Assembly: GCA_037893245.1 (NCBI GenBank)
Contig: JBAIAA010000693.1
Coordinates: 930,001-994,000 of the forward strand
Source: Crossaster papposus
Taxonomy: Eukaryota > Echinodermata > Asteroidea > Velatida > Solasteridae
DNA: 64,000 bases
Direction of reading: 5' to 3'
Below the pieces are notes generated by a model, which did no database searches, was not told the origin of the DNA, and was given only the letters and a program-made list of their open reading frames with translations. Both the position numbers and the translations under genes were made by a program. This document shows positions 12,992 through 24,916 of the stretch, one piece after another. Within the stretch, counting starts at the first letter, position 1, and each line of letters starts with the position of its first letter.

Positions 12992-13128
12992 CAAATTTGC
13001 GCCCGCACACCTCTTTTGCTTTCTCGCCCCCTTTTTTGCTGTTTTCCACAGTGAAGTCATAACATACTGCACGTTTGCGCCCGCACCTCTCTTTTGCTTT
13101 TCCGCACCCCTTTTTGTTCTTGCCAACA

Positions 13129-13188
13129 GTGAAGTCATAACATACCGCTCTTTTGCTTTCTCGCACCCCTTTTTTCCGAGTGCCAACA
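13129..13188 (+). repeat. Truncated 60-bp monomer, copy 3 of 4
   Basis: Same deletion junction, 7,408 bp downstream of copy 2. The 80-bp CCGAG monomer lies 683 bp upstream of the next CCGAG in both places (5085 to 5768, and 12493 to 13176), so the whole local block was copied and not just this monomer. Confidence 0.9.
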
Positions 13189-14117
13189 GTGAAGTGTTAT
13201 AACATACTGCAAGTTTGCCCCCGCACACCTCTTTTGCTTTCTCGCACCCCTTTTTGCTGTCGCCACCAGTGAAGTCATAATATACTGCAAATTTGCGCTG
13301 GTACCCCTCATTTGCTCTTTCACACCCCCTTTTGCTCTTGCCAACAGTAAAGTCATAACATACTGCAAATTTGCGCCCGCACACTTCTTTTGCTTTCTCG
13401 CCCCCTTTTTTGCTGTTTTCAACAGTGAAGTCATAACATACAGCACGTTTGCGCCCGCACCCCTCTTTTGCTTTTCCGCACCCCTTTTTGTTCTTGCCAA
13501 CAGTGAAGTCATAACATACTGCAAATTTGCGCCCGCGCCCCTCTTTTGCTTTCTCGCACCCCTTTTTGCTGTTGTCAACAGTGAAGTCATAACATACTGC
13601 ACGTTTGCGCCCGCACCCCTCTTTTGCTTTTCCGCACCCCTTTTTGTTCTTGCCAACAGTGAAGTCATAACATACTGCAAATTTGCGCCCGCGCCCCTCT
13701 TTTGCTTTTTCGCACCCCTTTTTGCTGTTGTCAACGGTGAAGTCATAACATACTGCAAATTTGCGCCCGCACCCCTCTTTTGCTTTCTCGCACCCCTTTT
13801 TGCTGTTGCCAACAGTGAAGTCATAACATACTGCAAATTTGCGCCCGCGCCCCTCTTTTGTTTTCTGGCACCCCTTTTTGCTGTTGTCAACAGTGAAGTC
13901 ATAACATACTGCAAATTTGCGCCCGCACCCCTCTTTTGATTTCTCGGACCCCTTCTTGTTCTTGCCAACAGTGAAGTCATAACATACTGCAAGTTTGCGC
14001 CCGCACCGCTCTTTTGCTATCTCGCACCCCTTTTTTTCCGAGTGCCAACAGTGAAGTGTTATAACATACTGCAAGTTTGCGCCCGCACCGCTCTTTTGCT
14101 TTCTCGCACCCCTTTTT

Positions 14118-16985
14118 TTACGAGTGCCAACAGTGAAGTGTTATAACATACTGCAAGTTTGCGCCCGCACCCCTCTTTTGCTTTCTCGCACCCCTTTTTG
14201 CCCTTGCCAACAGTGAAGTCATAACATACTGCACATGTGCGCCCACACCCCTCTTTTGCTGTCTCGCACCTTTTTTGCTCTTGCCAACAGTTAAGTCATA
14301 ACATACTGCAAATTTAAGCCCGCTCCCCTCTTTTGCTTTCTCGCATCCCATTTTGCTGTCGCCAACAGTGAAGTCATAACATACTGCAAATTTGCGCCCG
14401 CACACCTCTTTTGCTTTCTCGCATCCCATTTTGCTGTCGCCAACAGTGAAGTCATAATATACTGCAAATTTGCGCCCGCACCCCTCTTTTGCTTTCTCGC
14501 ACCCCTTTTTGCTGTTGACAACAGTGAAGTCATAACATACTGCAAATTTGCGCCCGCACACCTCTTTTGCTTTCTCGCACCCCTTGTTGCTGTTGTCAAC
14601 AGTGAAGTCATAACATACTGCACATTTGCGCCCGCACCCCTCTTTTGCTTTCTCGGACCCCTTTTTGTTCTTACCAACAGTGAAGTCATAACATACTGCA
14701 AGTTTGCGCCCGCACCGCTCTTTTGCTTTCTCGCACCCCTTTTTTTCCGAGTGCCAACAGTGAAGTGTTATAACATACTGCAAGTTTGCGCCCGCACCCC
14801 TCTTTTGCTTTCTCGCACCCCTTTTTGCTGTTGCCAACAGTGAAGTCATAACATACTGCACATTTGCGCCCGCACACCTCTTTTGCTTTCTCGCCCCCCT
14901 TTTTGCTGTTGTCAACAGTGAAGTCATAACATACTGCACGTTTGCGCCCGCACCCCTCTTTTGCTTTTTCGCTCCCCTTTTTGTTCTTGCCAACAGTGAA
15001 GTCATAACATACTGCAAATTTGCGCCCGCGTCCCCCTTTTGCTTTCTCGCACCCCTTTTTGCTGTTGTCAACAGTGAAGTCATAACATACTGCACGTTTG
15101 CGCCCGCACCCCTCTTTTGCTTTTCCGCACCCCTTTTTGTTCTTGCCAACAGTGAAGTCATAACATACTGCAAATTTGCGCCCGCACCCCTCTTTGGCTC
15201 TCTTGCACCCCTTTTTGCTGTTGCCAACAGTGAAGTCATAACATACTGCACATTTGCGCCCACACCCCTCTTTTGCTTTCTCGCACCCCTTTTTGCTGTT
15301 GTCAACAGTGACGTCATAACATACTGCACGTTTGCGCCCGCACCCCTCTTTTGCTTTTCCGCACCCCTTTTTGTTCTTGCCAACAGTGAAGTCATAACAT
15401 ACTGCAAATTTGCGCCCGCACCCCTCTTTGGCTCTCTTGCACCCCTTTTTGCTCTTGCCAACAGTGAAGTCATAACATACTGCAAATTTGCGCCCGCACC
15501 CCTCTTTGGCTTTCTTGCACCCCTTTTTGCTGTTGCCAACAGTGAAGTCATAACATACTGCAAATTTGCGCCCGCACACCTCTTTTGCTTTCTCGCACCC
15601 CTTTTTGCTCTTGCCAACAGTAAAGTCATAACATACTGCAAATTTGCGCCCGCACCGCTCTTTTGCTTTCTCGCACCCCTTTTTTTCCGAGTGCCAACAG
15701 TGAAGTCATAACATACTGCAAATTTGCGCCCGCACCCCTCTTTTGCTTTCTCGCACCCCTTTTTGCTGTTGCCAACAGTGAAGTCATAACATACTGCACA
15801 TTTGCGCCCGCACACCTCTTTTGCTTTCTCGCCCCCCTTTTTGCTGTTGTCAACAGTGAAGTCATAACATACTGCACGTTTGCGCCCGCACCCCTCTTTT
15901 GCTTTTCCGCACCCCTTTTTGTTCTTGCCAACAGTGAAGTCATAACATACTGCAAATTTGCGCCCGCACCCCTCTTTGGCTCTCTTGCACCCCTTTTTGC
16001 TGTTGCCAACAGTGAAGTCATAACATACTGCACATTTGCGCCCACACCCCTCTTTTGCTTTCTCGCACCCCTTTTTGCTGTTGTCAACAGTGAAGTCATA
16101 ACATACTGCACGTTTGCGCCCGCACCCCTCTTTTGCTTTTCCGCACCCCTTTTTGTTCTTGCCAACAGTGAAGTCATAACATACTGCAAATTTGCGCCCG
16201 CACCCCTCTTTGGCTCTCTTGCACCCCTTTTTGCTCTTGCCAACAGTGAAGTCATAACATACTGCAAATTTGCGCCCGCACCCCTCTTTGGCTTTCTCGC
16301 ACCCCTTTTTGCTGTTGTCAACAGTGAAGTCATAACATACTGCAAATTTGCGCTCGCACCCCTCTTTTGCTTTCTCGCACCCCTTTTTGCCCTTGCCAAC
16401 AGTGAAGTCATAACATACTGCACATTTGCGCCCACACCCTTCTTTTGCTGTCTCGCACCCCTTTTTGCTCTTGCCAACAGTGAAGTCATAACATACTGCA
16501 AATTTGCGCCCGCACCCCTCTTTTGCTTTATCGCACCCCTTTTTGCTCTTGCCAACAGTGAAGTCATAACATACTGCAAATTTGCGCCCGCACCCCTCTT
16601 TGGCTTTCTTGCACCCCTTTTTGCTGTTGCCAACAGTGAAGTCATAACATACTGCAAATTTGCGCCCGCACACCTCTTTTGCTTTCTCGCACCCCTTTTT
16701 GCTCTTGCCAACAGTAAAGTCATAACATACTGCAAATTTGCGGCCGCTCCCCTCTTTTGCTTTCTCGCATCCCATTTTGCTGTCGCCATCAGTGAAGTCA
16801 TAATATACTGCAAATTTGCGCCCGCACCCCTCATTTGCTTTTTCGCACCCCCTTTTGCTCTTGCCAACAGTAAAGTCACAACATGCTGCAAATTTGCGCC
16901 CGCACCCCTCTTTTGCTTTCTCGCACCCCTTTTTGCTGTTGCCAACAGTGAAGTCATAACATACTGCAAATTTGCGCCCGCACAC
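14118..16985 (-). other. Longest open frame (955 codons), judged non-coding
   Basis: An ATG-started open frame of 955 codons lies here on the minus strand. It is a direct translation of the satellite: a 26-residue unit such as GRKFAVCYDFTVG plus a Lys-rich tail, repeated without interruption. At two length variants the peptide changes to the other open minus frame (QYVMTSLL type), so the product has no constant sequence. A second open frame overlaps it on the same strand and a third on the plus strand (15663-17195). I see no promoter, splice structure, signal peptide or known domain. The same applies to other long frames, for example 123-2870, 21011-23464 and 53132-55405. I infer they are chance open frames. 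Confidence 0.9.
15309..15316. other. TGACGTCA palindrome in a variant monomer (CRE-like)
   Basis: Same A-to-C change as at 24763, but in a different monomer context (preceded by GTTGTCAACAG), so it probably arose independently. Confidence 0.6.
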
Positions 16986-19609
16986 CTCTTTTGCTTTCTC
17001 GCACCCCTTTTTGCTGTTGTCAACAGTGAAGTCATAACATACTGCACATTTGCGCCAGCACCCCTCTTTTGCTTTCTCGGACCCCTTTTTGTTCTTGCCA
17101 ACAGTGAAGTCATAACATACTGCAAGTTTGCGCCCGCACCGCTCTTTTGCTTTCTCGCACCCCTTTATTTCCGAGTGCCAACAGTGAAGTCATAACATAC
17201 TGCAAATTTGCACCCGCGCCCCCCTTTTGCTTTCTCGCACCCCTTTTTGCTGTTGTCAACAGTGAAGTCATAACATACTGCACATTTGCGCCAGCACCCC
17301 TCTTTTGCTTTTCCGCACCCCTTTTTGTTCTTGCCAACAGTGAAGTCATAACATACTGCAAGTTTGCGCCCGCACCGCTCTTTTGCTTTCTCGCACCCCT
17401 TTTTTTACGAGTGCCAACAGTGAAGTGTTATAACATACTGCAAGTTTGCGCCCGCACCCCTCTTTTGCTTTCTCGCACCCCTTTTTGCCCTTGCCAACAG
17501 TGAAGTCATAACATACTGCACATGTGCGCCCACACCCCTCTTTTGCTGTCTCGCACCTTTTTTGCTCTTGCCAATAGTTAAGTCATAACATACTGCAAAT
17601 TTAAGCCCGCTCCCCTCTTTTGCTTTCTCGCATCCCATTTTGCTGTCGCCAACAGTGAAGTCATAACATACTGCAAATTTGCGCCCGCACACCTCTATTG
17701 CTTTCTCGCATCCCATTTTGCTGTCGCCAACAGTGAAGTCATAATATACTGCAAATTTGCGCCCGCACCCCTCTTTTGCTTCCTCGCACCCCTTTTTGCT
17801 GTTGACAACAGTGAAGTCATAACATACTGCAAATTTGCGCCCGCACACCTCTTTTGCTTTCTCGCACCCCTTGTTGCTGTTGTCAACAGTGAAGTCATAA
17901 CATACTGCACATTTGCGCCCGCACCCCTCTTTTGCTTTCTCGGACCCCTTTTTGTTCTTGCCATCAGTGAAGTCATAACATACTGCAAGTTTGCGCCCGC
18001 ACCGCTCTTTTGCTTTCTCGCACCCCTTTTTTTCCGAGTGCCAACAGTGAAGTGTTATAACATACTGCAAATTTGCGCCCGCGTCCCCCTTTTGCTTTCT
18101 CGCACCCCTTTTTGCTGTTGTCAACAGTGAAGTCATAACATACTGCACGTTTGCGCCCGCACCCCTCTTTTGCTTTTCCGCACCCCTTTTTGTTCTTGCC
18201 AACAGTGAAGTCATAACATACTGCAAATTTGCGCCCGCACCCCTCTTTGGCTCTCTTGCACCCCTTTTTGCTGTTGCCAACAGTGAAGTCATAACATACT
18301 GCACATTTGCGCCCACACCCCTCTTTTGCTTTCTCGCACCCCTTTTTGCTGTTGTCAACAGTGAAGTCATAACATACTGCACGTTTGCGCCCGCACCCCT
18401 CTTTTGCTTTTCCGCACCCCTTTTTGTTCTTGCCAACAGTGAAGTCATAACATACTGCAAATTTGCACCCGCACCCCTCTTTGGCTCTCTTGCACCCCTT
18501 TTTGCTCTTGCCAACAGTGAAGTCATAACATACTGCAAATTTGCGCCCGCACCCCTCTTTGGCTTTCTTGCACCCCTTTTTGCTGTTGCCAACAGTGAAG
18601 TCATAACATACTGCAAATTTGCGCCCGCACACCTCTTTTGCTTTCTCGCACCCCTTTTTGCTCTTGCCAACAGTAAAGTCATAACATACTGCAAATTTGC
18701 GGCCGCTCCCCTCTTTTGCTTTCTCGCATCCCATTTTGCTGTCGCCATCAGTGAAGTCATAATATACTGCAAATTTGGGCCCGCACCCCTCATTTGCTTT
18801 TTCGCACCCCCTTTTGCTCTTGCCAACAGTAAAGTCACAACATGCTGCAAATTTGCGCCCGCACCCCTCTTTTGCTTTCTCGCACCCCTTTTTGCTGTTG
18901 CCAACAGTGAAGTCATAACATACTGCAAATTTGCGCCCGCACACCTCTTTTGCTTTCTCGCACCCCTTTTTGCTGTTGTCAACAGTGAAGTCATAACATA
19001 CTGCACATTTGCGCCCGCACCCCTCTTTTGCTTTCTCGGACCCCTTTTTGTTCTTGCCAACAGTGAAGTCATAACATACTGCAAGTTTGCGCCCGCCCCG
19101 CTCTTTTGCTTTCTCGCACCCCTTTTTTTCCGAGTGCCAACAGTGAAGTCATAACATACTGCAAATTTGCGCCCGCACCCCTCTTTTGCTCTCTTGCACC
19201 CCTTTTTGCTGTTGCCAACAGTGAAGTCATAACATACTGCACATTTGCGCCCACACCCCTCTTTTTCTGTCTCGCACCCATTTTTGCTCTTGCCAACAGT
19301 GGAGTCATAACATACTGCAAATTTGCGCCCGCACCCCTCTTTTGCTTTCTTGCACCCCTTTTTGCTGTTGCCAACAGTGAAGTCATAACATACAGCACGT
19401 TTGCGACCGCACCCCTCTTTTGCTTTACCGCACCCTTTTTTGTTTTTGCAACAGTGAAGTCATAACATACTGCAAATTTGCGCCCGCACACCTCTTTTGC
19501 TTTCTCGCCCCCTTTTTTGCTGTTTTCCACAGTGAAGTCATAACATACTGCACGTTTGCGCCCGCACCTCTCTTTTGCTTTTCCGCACCCCTTTTTGTTC
19601 TTGCCAACA

Positions 19610-19669
19610 GTGAAGTCATAACATACCGCTCTTTTGCTTTCTCGCACCCCTTTTTTCCGAGTGCCAACA
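19610..19669 (+). repeat. Truncated 60-bp monomer, copy 4 of 4
   Basis: Same deletion junction, 6,481 bp downstream of copy 3 and followed by the same marker monomer. The upstream 80-bp CCGAG monomer is nearer here (19130, 527 bp from the next CCGAG against 683 bp elsewhere). The 156-bp difference equals two monomers lost. Confidence 0.9.
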
Positions 19670-21599
19670 GTGAAGTGTTATAACATACTGCAAGTTTGCC
19701 CCGGCACACCTCTTTTGCTTTCTCGCACCCCTTTTTGCTGTCGCCACCAGTGAAGTCATAATATACTGCAAATTTGCGCTGGTACCCCTCATTTGCTCTT
19801 TCACACCCCCTTTTGCTCTTGCCAACCGTAAAGTCATAACATACTGCAAATTTGCGCCCGCACACCTCTTTTGCTTTCTCGCCCCCTTTTTTGCTGTTTT
19901 CAACAGTGAAGTCATAACATACAGCACGTTTGCGCCCGCACCCCTCTTTTGCTTTTCCGCACCCCTTTTTGTTCTTGCCAACAGTGAAGTCATAACATAC
20001 TGCAAATTTGCGCCCGCGCCCCTCTTTTGCTTTCTCGCACCCCTTTTTGCTGTTGTCAACAGTGAAGTCATAACATACTGCACGTTTGCGCCCGCACCCC
20101 TCTTTTGCTTTTCCGCACCCCTTTTTGTTCTTGCCAACAGTGAAGTCATAACATACTGCAAATTTGCGCCCGCGCCCCTCTTTTGCTTTCTCGCACCCCT
20201 TTTTGCTGTTGTCAACGGTGAAGTCATAACATACTGCAAATTTGCGCCCGCACCCCTCTTTTGCTTTCTCGCACCCCTTTTTGCTGTTGTCAACAGTGAA
20301 GTCATAACATACTGCAAATTTGCGCCCGCACCCCTCTTTTGATTTCTCGGACCCCTTCTTGTTCTTGCCAACAGTGAAGTCATAACATACTGCAAGTTTG
20401 CGCCCGCACCGCTCTTTTGCTATCTCGCACCCCTTTTTTTCCGAGTGCCAACAGTGAAGTGTTATAACATACTGCAAGTTTGCGCCCGCACCGCTCTTTT
20501 GCTTTCTCGCACCCCTTTTTTTACGAGTGCCAACAGTGAAGTGTTATAACATACTGCAAGTTTGCGCCCGCACCCCTCTTTTGCTTTCTCGCACCCCTTT
20601 TTGCCCTTGCCAACAGTGAAGTCATAACATACTGCACATGTGCGCCCACACCCCTCTTTTGCTGTCTCGCACCTTTTTTGCTCTTGCCAACAGTTAAGTC
20701 ATAACATACTGCAAATTTAAGCCCGCTCCCCTCTTTTGCTTTCTCGCATCCCATTTTGCTGTCGCCAACAGTGAAGTCATAACATACTGCAAACTTGAGC
20801 CCGCACACCTCTTTTGCTTTCTCGCATCCCATTTTGCTGTCGCCAACAGTGAAGTCATAACATACTGCAAATTTGCGCCCGCACACCTCTTTTGCTTTCT
20901 CGCACCCCTTGTTGCTGTTGTCAACAGTGAAGTCATAACATACTGCACATTTGCGCCCGCACCCCTCTTTTGCTTTCTCGGACCCCTTTTTGTTCTTGCC
21001 AACAGTGAAGTCATAACATACTGCAAGTTTGCGCCCGCACCGCTCTTTTGCTTTCTCGCACCCCTTTTTGTCCGAGTGCCAACAGTGAAGTGTTATAACA
21101 TACTGCAAGTTTGCGCCCGCACCCCTCTTTTGCTTTCTCGCACCCCTTTTTGCTGTTGCCAACAGTGAAGTCATAACATACTGCACATTTGCGCCCGCAC
21201 ACCTCTTTTGCTTTCTCGCCCCCCTTTTTGCTGTTGTCAACAGTGAAGTCATAACATACTGCACGTTTGCGCCCGCACCCCTCTTTTGCTTTTCCGCACC
21301 CCTTTTTGTTCTTGCCAACAGTGAAGTCATAACATACTGCAAATTTGCGCCCGCGTCCCCCTTTTGCTTTCTCGCACCCCTTTTTGCTGTTGTCAACAGT
21401 GAAGTCATAACATACTGCACGTTTGCGCCCGCACCCCTCTTTTGCTTTTCCGCACCCCTTTTTGTTCTTGCCAACAGTGAAGTCATAACATACTGCAAAT
21501 TTGCGCCCGCACCCCTCTTTGGCTCTCTTGCACCCCTTTTTGCTGTTGCCAACAGTGAAGTCATAACATACTGCACATTTGCGCCCACACCCCTCTTTT

Positions 21600-24132
21600 G
21601 CTTTCTCGCACCCCTTTTTGCTCTTGCCAACAGTAAAGTCATAACATACTGCAAATTTGCGCCCGCTCCCCTCTTTTGCTTTCTCGCGTCCCTTTTTGCT
21701 GTCGCCAACAGTGAAGTCATAATATACTGCAAATTTGCGCTCGTACCCCTCATTTGCTCTTTCACACCCCCTTTTGCTCTTGCCAACAGTAAAGTCACAA
21801 CATGCTGCAAATTTGCGCCCGCACCCCTCTTTTGCTTTCTCGCACCCCTTTTTGCTGTTGCCAACAGTGAAGTCATAACATACAGCACGTTTGCGACCGC
21901 ACCCCTCTTTTGCTTTTCCGCACCCCTTTTTGTTTTTGCCAACAGTGAAGTCATAACATACTGCAAATTTGCGCCCGCACACCTCTTTTGCTTTCTCGCC
22001 CCCTTTTTTGCTGTTTTCAACAGTGAAGTCATAACATACAGCACGTTTGCGCCCGCACCCCTCTTTTGCTTTTCCGCACCCCTTTTTGTTCTTGCCAACA
22101 GTGAAGTCATAACATACTGCAAATTTGCGCCCGCGCCCCTCTTTTGCTTTCTCGCACCCCTTTTTGCTGTTGTCAACAGTAAAGTCATAACATACTGCAC
22201 GTTTGCGCCCGCACCCCTCTTTTGCTTTTCCGCACCCCTTTTTGTTCTTGCCAACAGTGAAGTCATAACATACTGCAAATTTGCGCCCGCGCCCCTCTTT
22301 TGCTTTCTCGCACCCCTTTTTGCTGTTGTCAACAGTGAAGTCATAACATACTGCAAATTTGCGCCCGCACCCCTCTTTTACTTTCTCGCACCCCTTTTTG
22401 CCCTTGCCAACAGTGAAGTCATAACATACTGCACATTTGCGCCCACACCCCTCTTTTGCTGTCTCGCACCCCTTTTTGCTCTTGCCAACAGTGAAGTCAT
22501 AACATACTGCAAATTTGCGCCCGCACCCCGCTTTTGCTTTATCGCACCCCTTTTTGCTCTTGCCAACAGTGAAGTCATAACATACTGCAAATTTGCGCCC
22601 GCGCCGCTCTTTTGCTTTCTGGCACCCCTTTTTGCTGTTGTCAACAGTGAAGTCATAACATACTGCACGTTTGCGCCCGCACCCCTCTTTTGCTTTTCCG
22701 CACCCCTTTTTGTTCTTGCCAACAGTGAAGTCATAACATACTGCAAATTTGCGCCCGCACCCCTCTTTTGCTTTTCCGCACCCCTTTTTGTTCTTGCCAA
22801 CAGTGAAGTCATAACATACTGCAAATTTGCGCCCGCACCCCTCTTTTGCTCTCTTGCACCCCTTTTTGCTGTTGCCAACAGTGAAGTCATAACATACTGC
22901 ACATTTGCGCCCACACCCCTCTTTTGCTGTCTCGCACCCCTTTTTGCTCTTGCCAACAGTGAAGTCATAACATACTGCAAATTTGCGCCCGCACCCCTCT
23001 TTGGTTTTCTTGCACCCCTTTTTGCTGTTGCCAACAGTGAAGTCATAACATACTGCAAATTTGCGCCCGCACACCTCTTTTGCTTTCTCGCACCTCTTTT
23101 TGCTCTTGCCAACAGTAAAGTCATAACATACTGCAAATTTGCGCCCGCTCCCCTCTTTTGCTTTCTCGCGTCCCTTTTTGCTGTCGCCAACAGTGAAGTC
23201 ATAATATACTGCAAATTTGCGCTCGTACCCCTCATTTGCTCTTTCACACCCCCTTTTGCTCTTGCCAACAGTAAAGTCACAACATGCTGCAAATTTGCGC
23301 CAGCACCCCTCTTTTGCTTTCTCGCACCCCTTTTTGCTGTTGCCAACAGTGAAGTCATAACATACAGCACGTTTGCGACCGCCCCACTCTTTTGCTTTTC
23401 CGCACCCCTTTTTGTTTTTGCCAACAGTGAAGTCATAACATACTGCAAATTTGCGCCCGCACACCTCTTTTGCTTTCTCGCCCCTTTTTTTGCTGTTTTC
23501 AACAGTGAAGTCATAACATACAGCACGTTTGCGCCCGCACCCCTCTTTTGCTTTTCCGCACCCCTTTTTGTTCTTGCCAACAGTGAAGTCATAACATACT
23601 GCAAATTTGCGCCCGCGCCCCTCTTTTGCTTTCTCGCACCCCTTTTTGCTGTTGTCAACAGTGAAGTCATAACATACTGCACGTTTGCGCCCGCACCCCT
23701 CTTTTGCTTTTCCGCACCCCTTTTTGTTCTTGCCAACAGTGAAGTCATAACATACTGCAAATTTGCGCCCGCGCCCCTCTTTTGCTTTCTCGCACCCCTT
23801 TTTGCTGTTGTCAACAGTGAAGTCATAACATACTGCAAATTTGCGCCCGCACCCCTCTTTTGCTTTCTCGCACCCCTTTTTGCCCTTGCCAACAGTGAAG
23901 TCATAACATACTGCACATTTGCGCCCACACCCCTCTTTTGCTGTCTCGCACCCCTTTTTGCTCTTGCCAACAGTGAAGTCATAACATACTGCAAATTTGC
24001 GCCCGCACCCCTCTTTTGCTTTATCGCACCCCTTTTTGCTCTTGCCAACAGTGAAGTCATAACATACTGCAAATTTGCGCCCGCGCCCCTCTTTTGCTTT
24101 CTGGCACCCCTTTTGCTGTTGTCAACAGTGAA
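21600..24132 (+). repeat. Region with a 1,482-bp (19-monomer) duplication
   Basis: About 21600-22650 matches 23082-24132 with an offset of exactly 1,482 bp, which is 19 monomers with no net length change. An anchor is AACATGCTGC at 21799 and 23281. No 80- or 82-bp marker monomer occurs from about 21.08 to 24.27 kb, making this the longest stretch of uniform 78-bp register in the window. That explains the 817-codon open frame at 21011-23464. Confidence 0.75.
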
Positions 24133-24916
24133 GTCATAACATACTGCAAATTTGCGCCCGCACCCCTCTTTTGCTTTCTCGGACCCCTTCTTGTTCTTGC
24201 CAACAGTGAAGTCATAACATACTGCAAGTTTGCGCCCGCACCGCTCTTTTGCTATCTCGCACCCCTTTTTTTCCGAGTGCCAACAGTGAAGTGTTATAAC
24301 ATACTGCAAGTTTGCGCTCGCACCGCTCTTTTGCTTTCTCGCACCCCTTTTTTTACGAGTGCCAACAGTAAAGTGTTATAACATACTGCAAGTTTGCGCC
24401 CGCACCCCTCTTTGGCTTTCTTGCACCCCTTTTTGCTGTTGCCAACAGTGAAGTCATAACATACTGCAAATTTGCGCCCGCACACCTCTTTTGCTTTCTC
24501 GCACCCCTTTTTGCTCTTGCCAACAGTAAAGTCATAACATACTGCAAATTTGCGCCCGCTCCCCTCTTTTGCTTTCTCGCGTCCCTTTTTGCTGTCGCCA
24601 ACAGTGAAGTCATAATATACTGCAAATTTGCGCGCGTACCCCTCATTTGCTCTTTCACACCCCCTTTTGCTCTTGCCAACAGTAAAGTCACAACATGCTG
24701 CAAATTTGCGCCCGCACCCCTCTTTTGCTTTCTCGCACCCCTTTTTGCTGTTTTGCCAACAGTGACGTCATAACATACAGCACGTTTGCGACCGCACCCC
24801 TCTTTTGCTTTTCCGCACCCCTTTTTGTTTTTGCCAACAGTGAAGTCATAACATACTGCAAATTTGCGCTCGTACCCCTCATTTGCTCTTTCACACCCCT
24901 TTTTGCTGTTGTCAAC
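24133..24916 (+). repeat. Left copy of a block flanking the 24.9-30.4 kb duplication
   Basis: The stretch from about 23.8 to 25.17 kb matches about 30.8 to 32.09 kb. The offset is 7,001 bp on the left, then 6,919 after the loss of exactly one 82-bp marker monomer, then 6,917 after a 2-bp insertion (GCTGTTTTGCC near 24750). Shared rare variants include AATTTGCGCGCGTACCCC and AGTGACGTCATAAC. Confidence 0.75.
24763..24770. other. TGACGTCA palindrome in a variant monomer (CRE-like)
   Basis: The usual TGAAGTCA is TGACGTCA here, an exact match to the CREB/ATF response-element palindrome. It is one substitution in a satellite monomer and was copied to 31680-31687 with its flanks. Binding or function is not implied. 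Confidence 0.6.

Larger units (their letters stand above)
12992..21599 (+). repeat. Composite region reusing blocks from 5-12 kb
   Basis: This region is built from pieces already seen to its left. A block with the truncated monomer (12.5-14.1 and 19.1-20.4 kb) is followed by the ACGAG double-marker block (14.0-14.8, 17.4-18.0 and 20.4-21.1 kb). Partial 1,873-type units occupy 14.8-17.2 and 18.0-19.1 kb, with GCGGCCGC monomers at 16740 and 18699. Spacing between matching landmarks is 7,408 bp (5085 to 12493) and 6,637 bp (12493 to 19130), so the third-level period varies by whole monomers. One monomer at 17171 has TTTATTTCCGAG. One at 15309 carries TGACGTCA. Confidence 0.7.
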
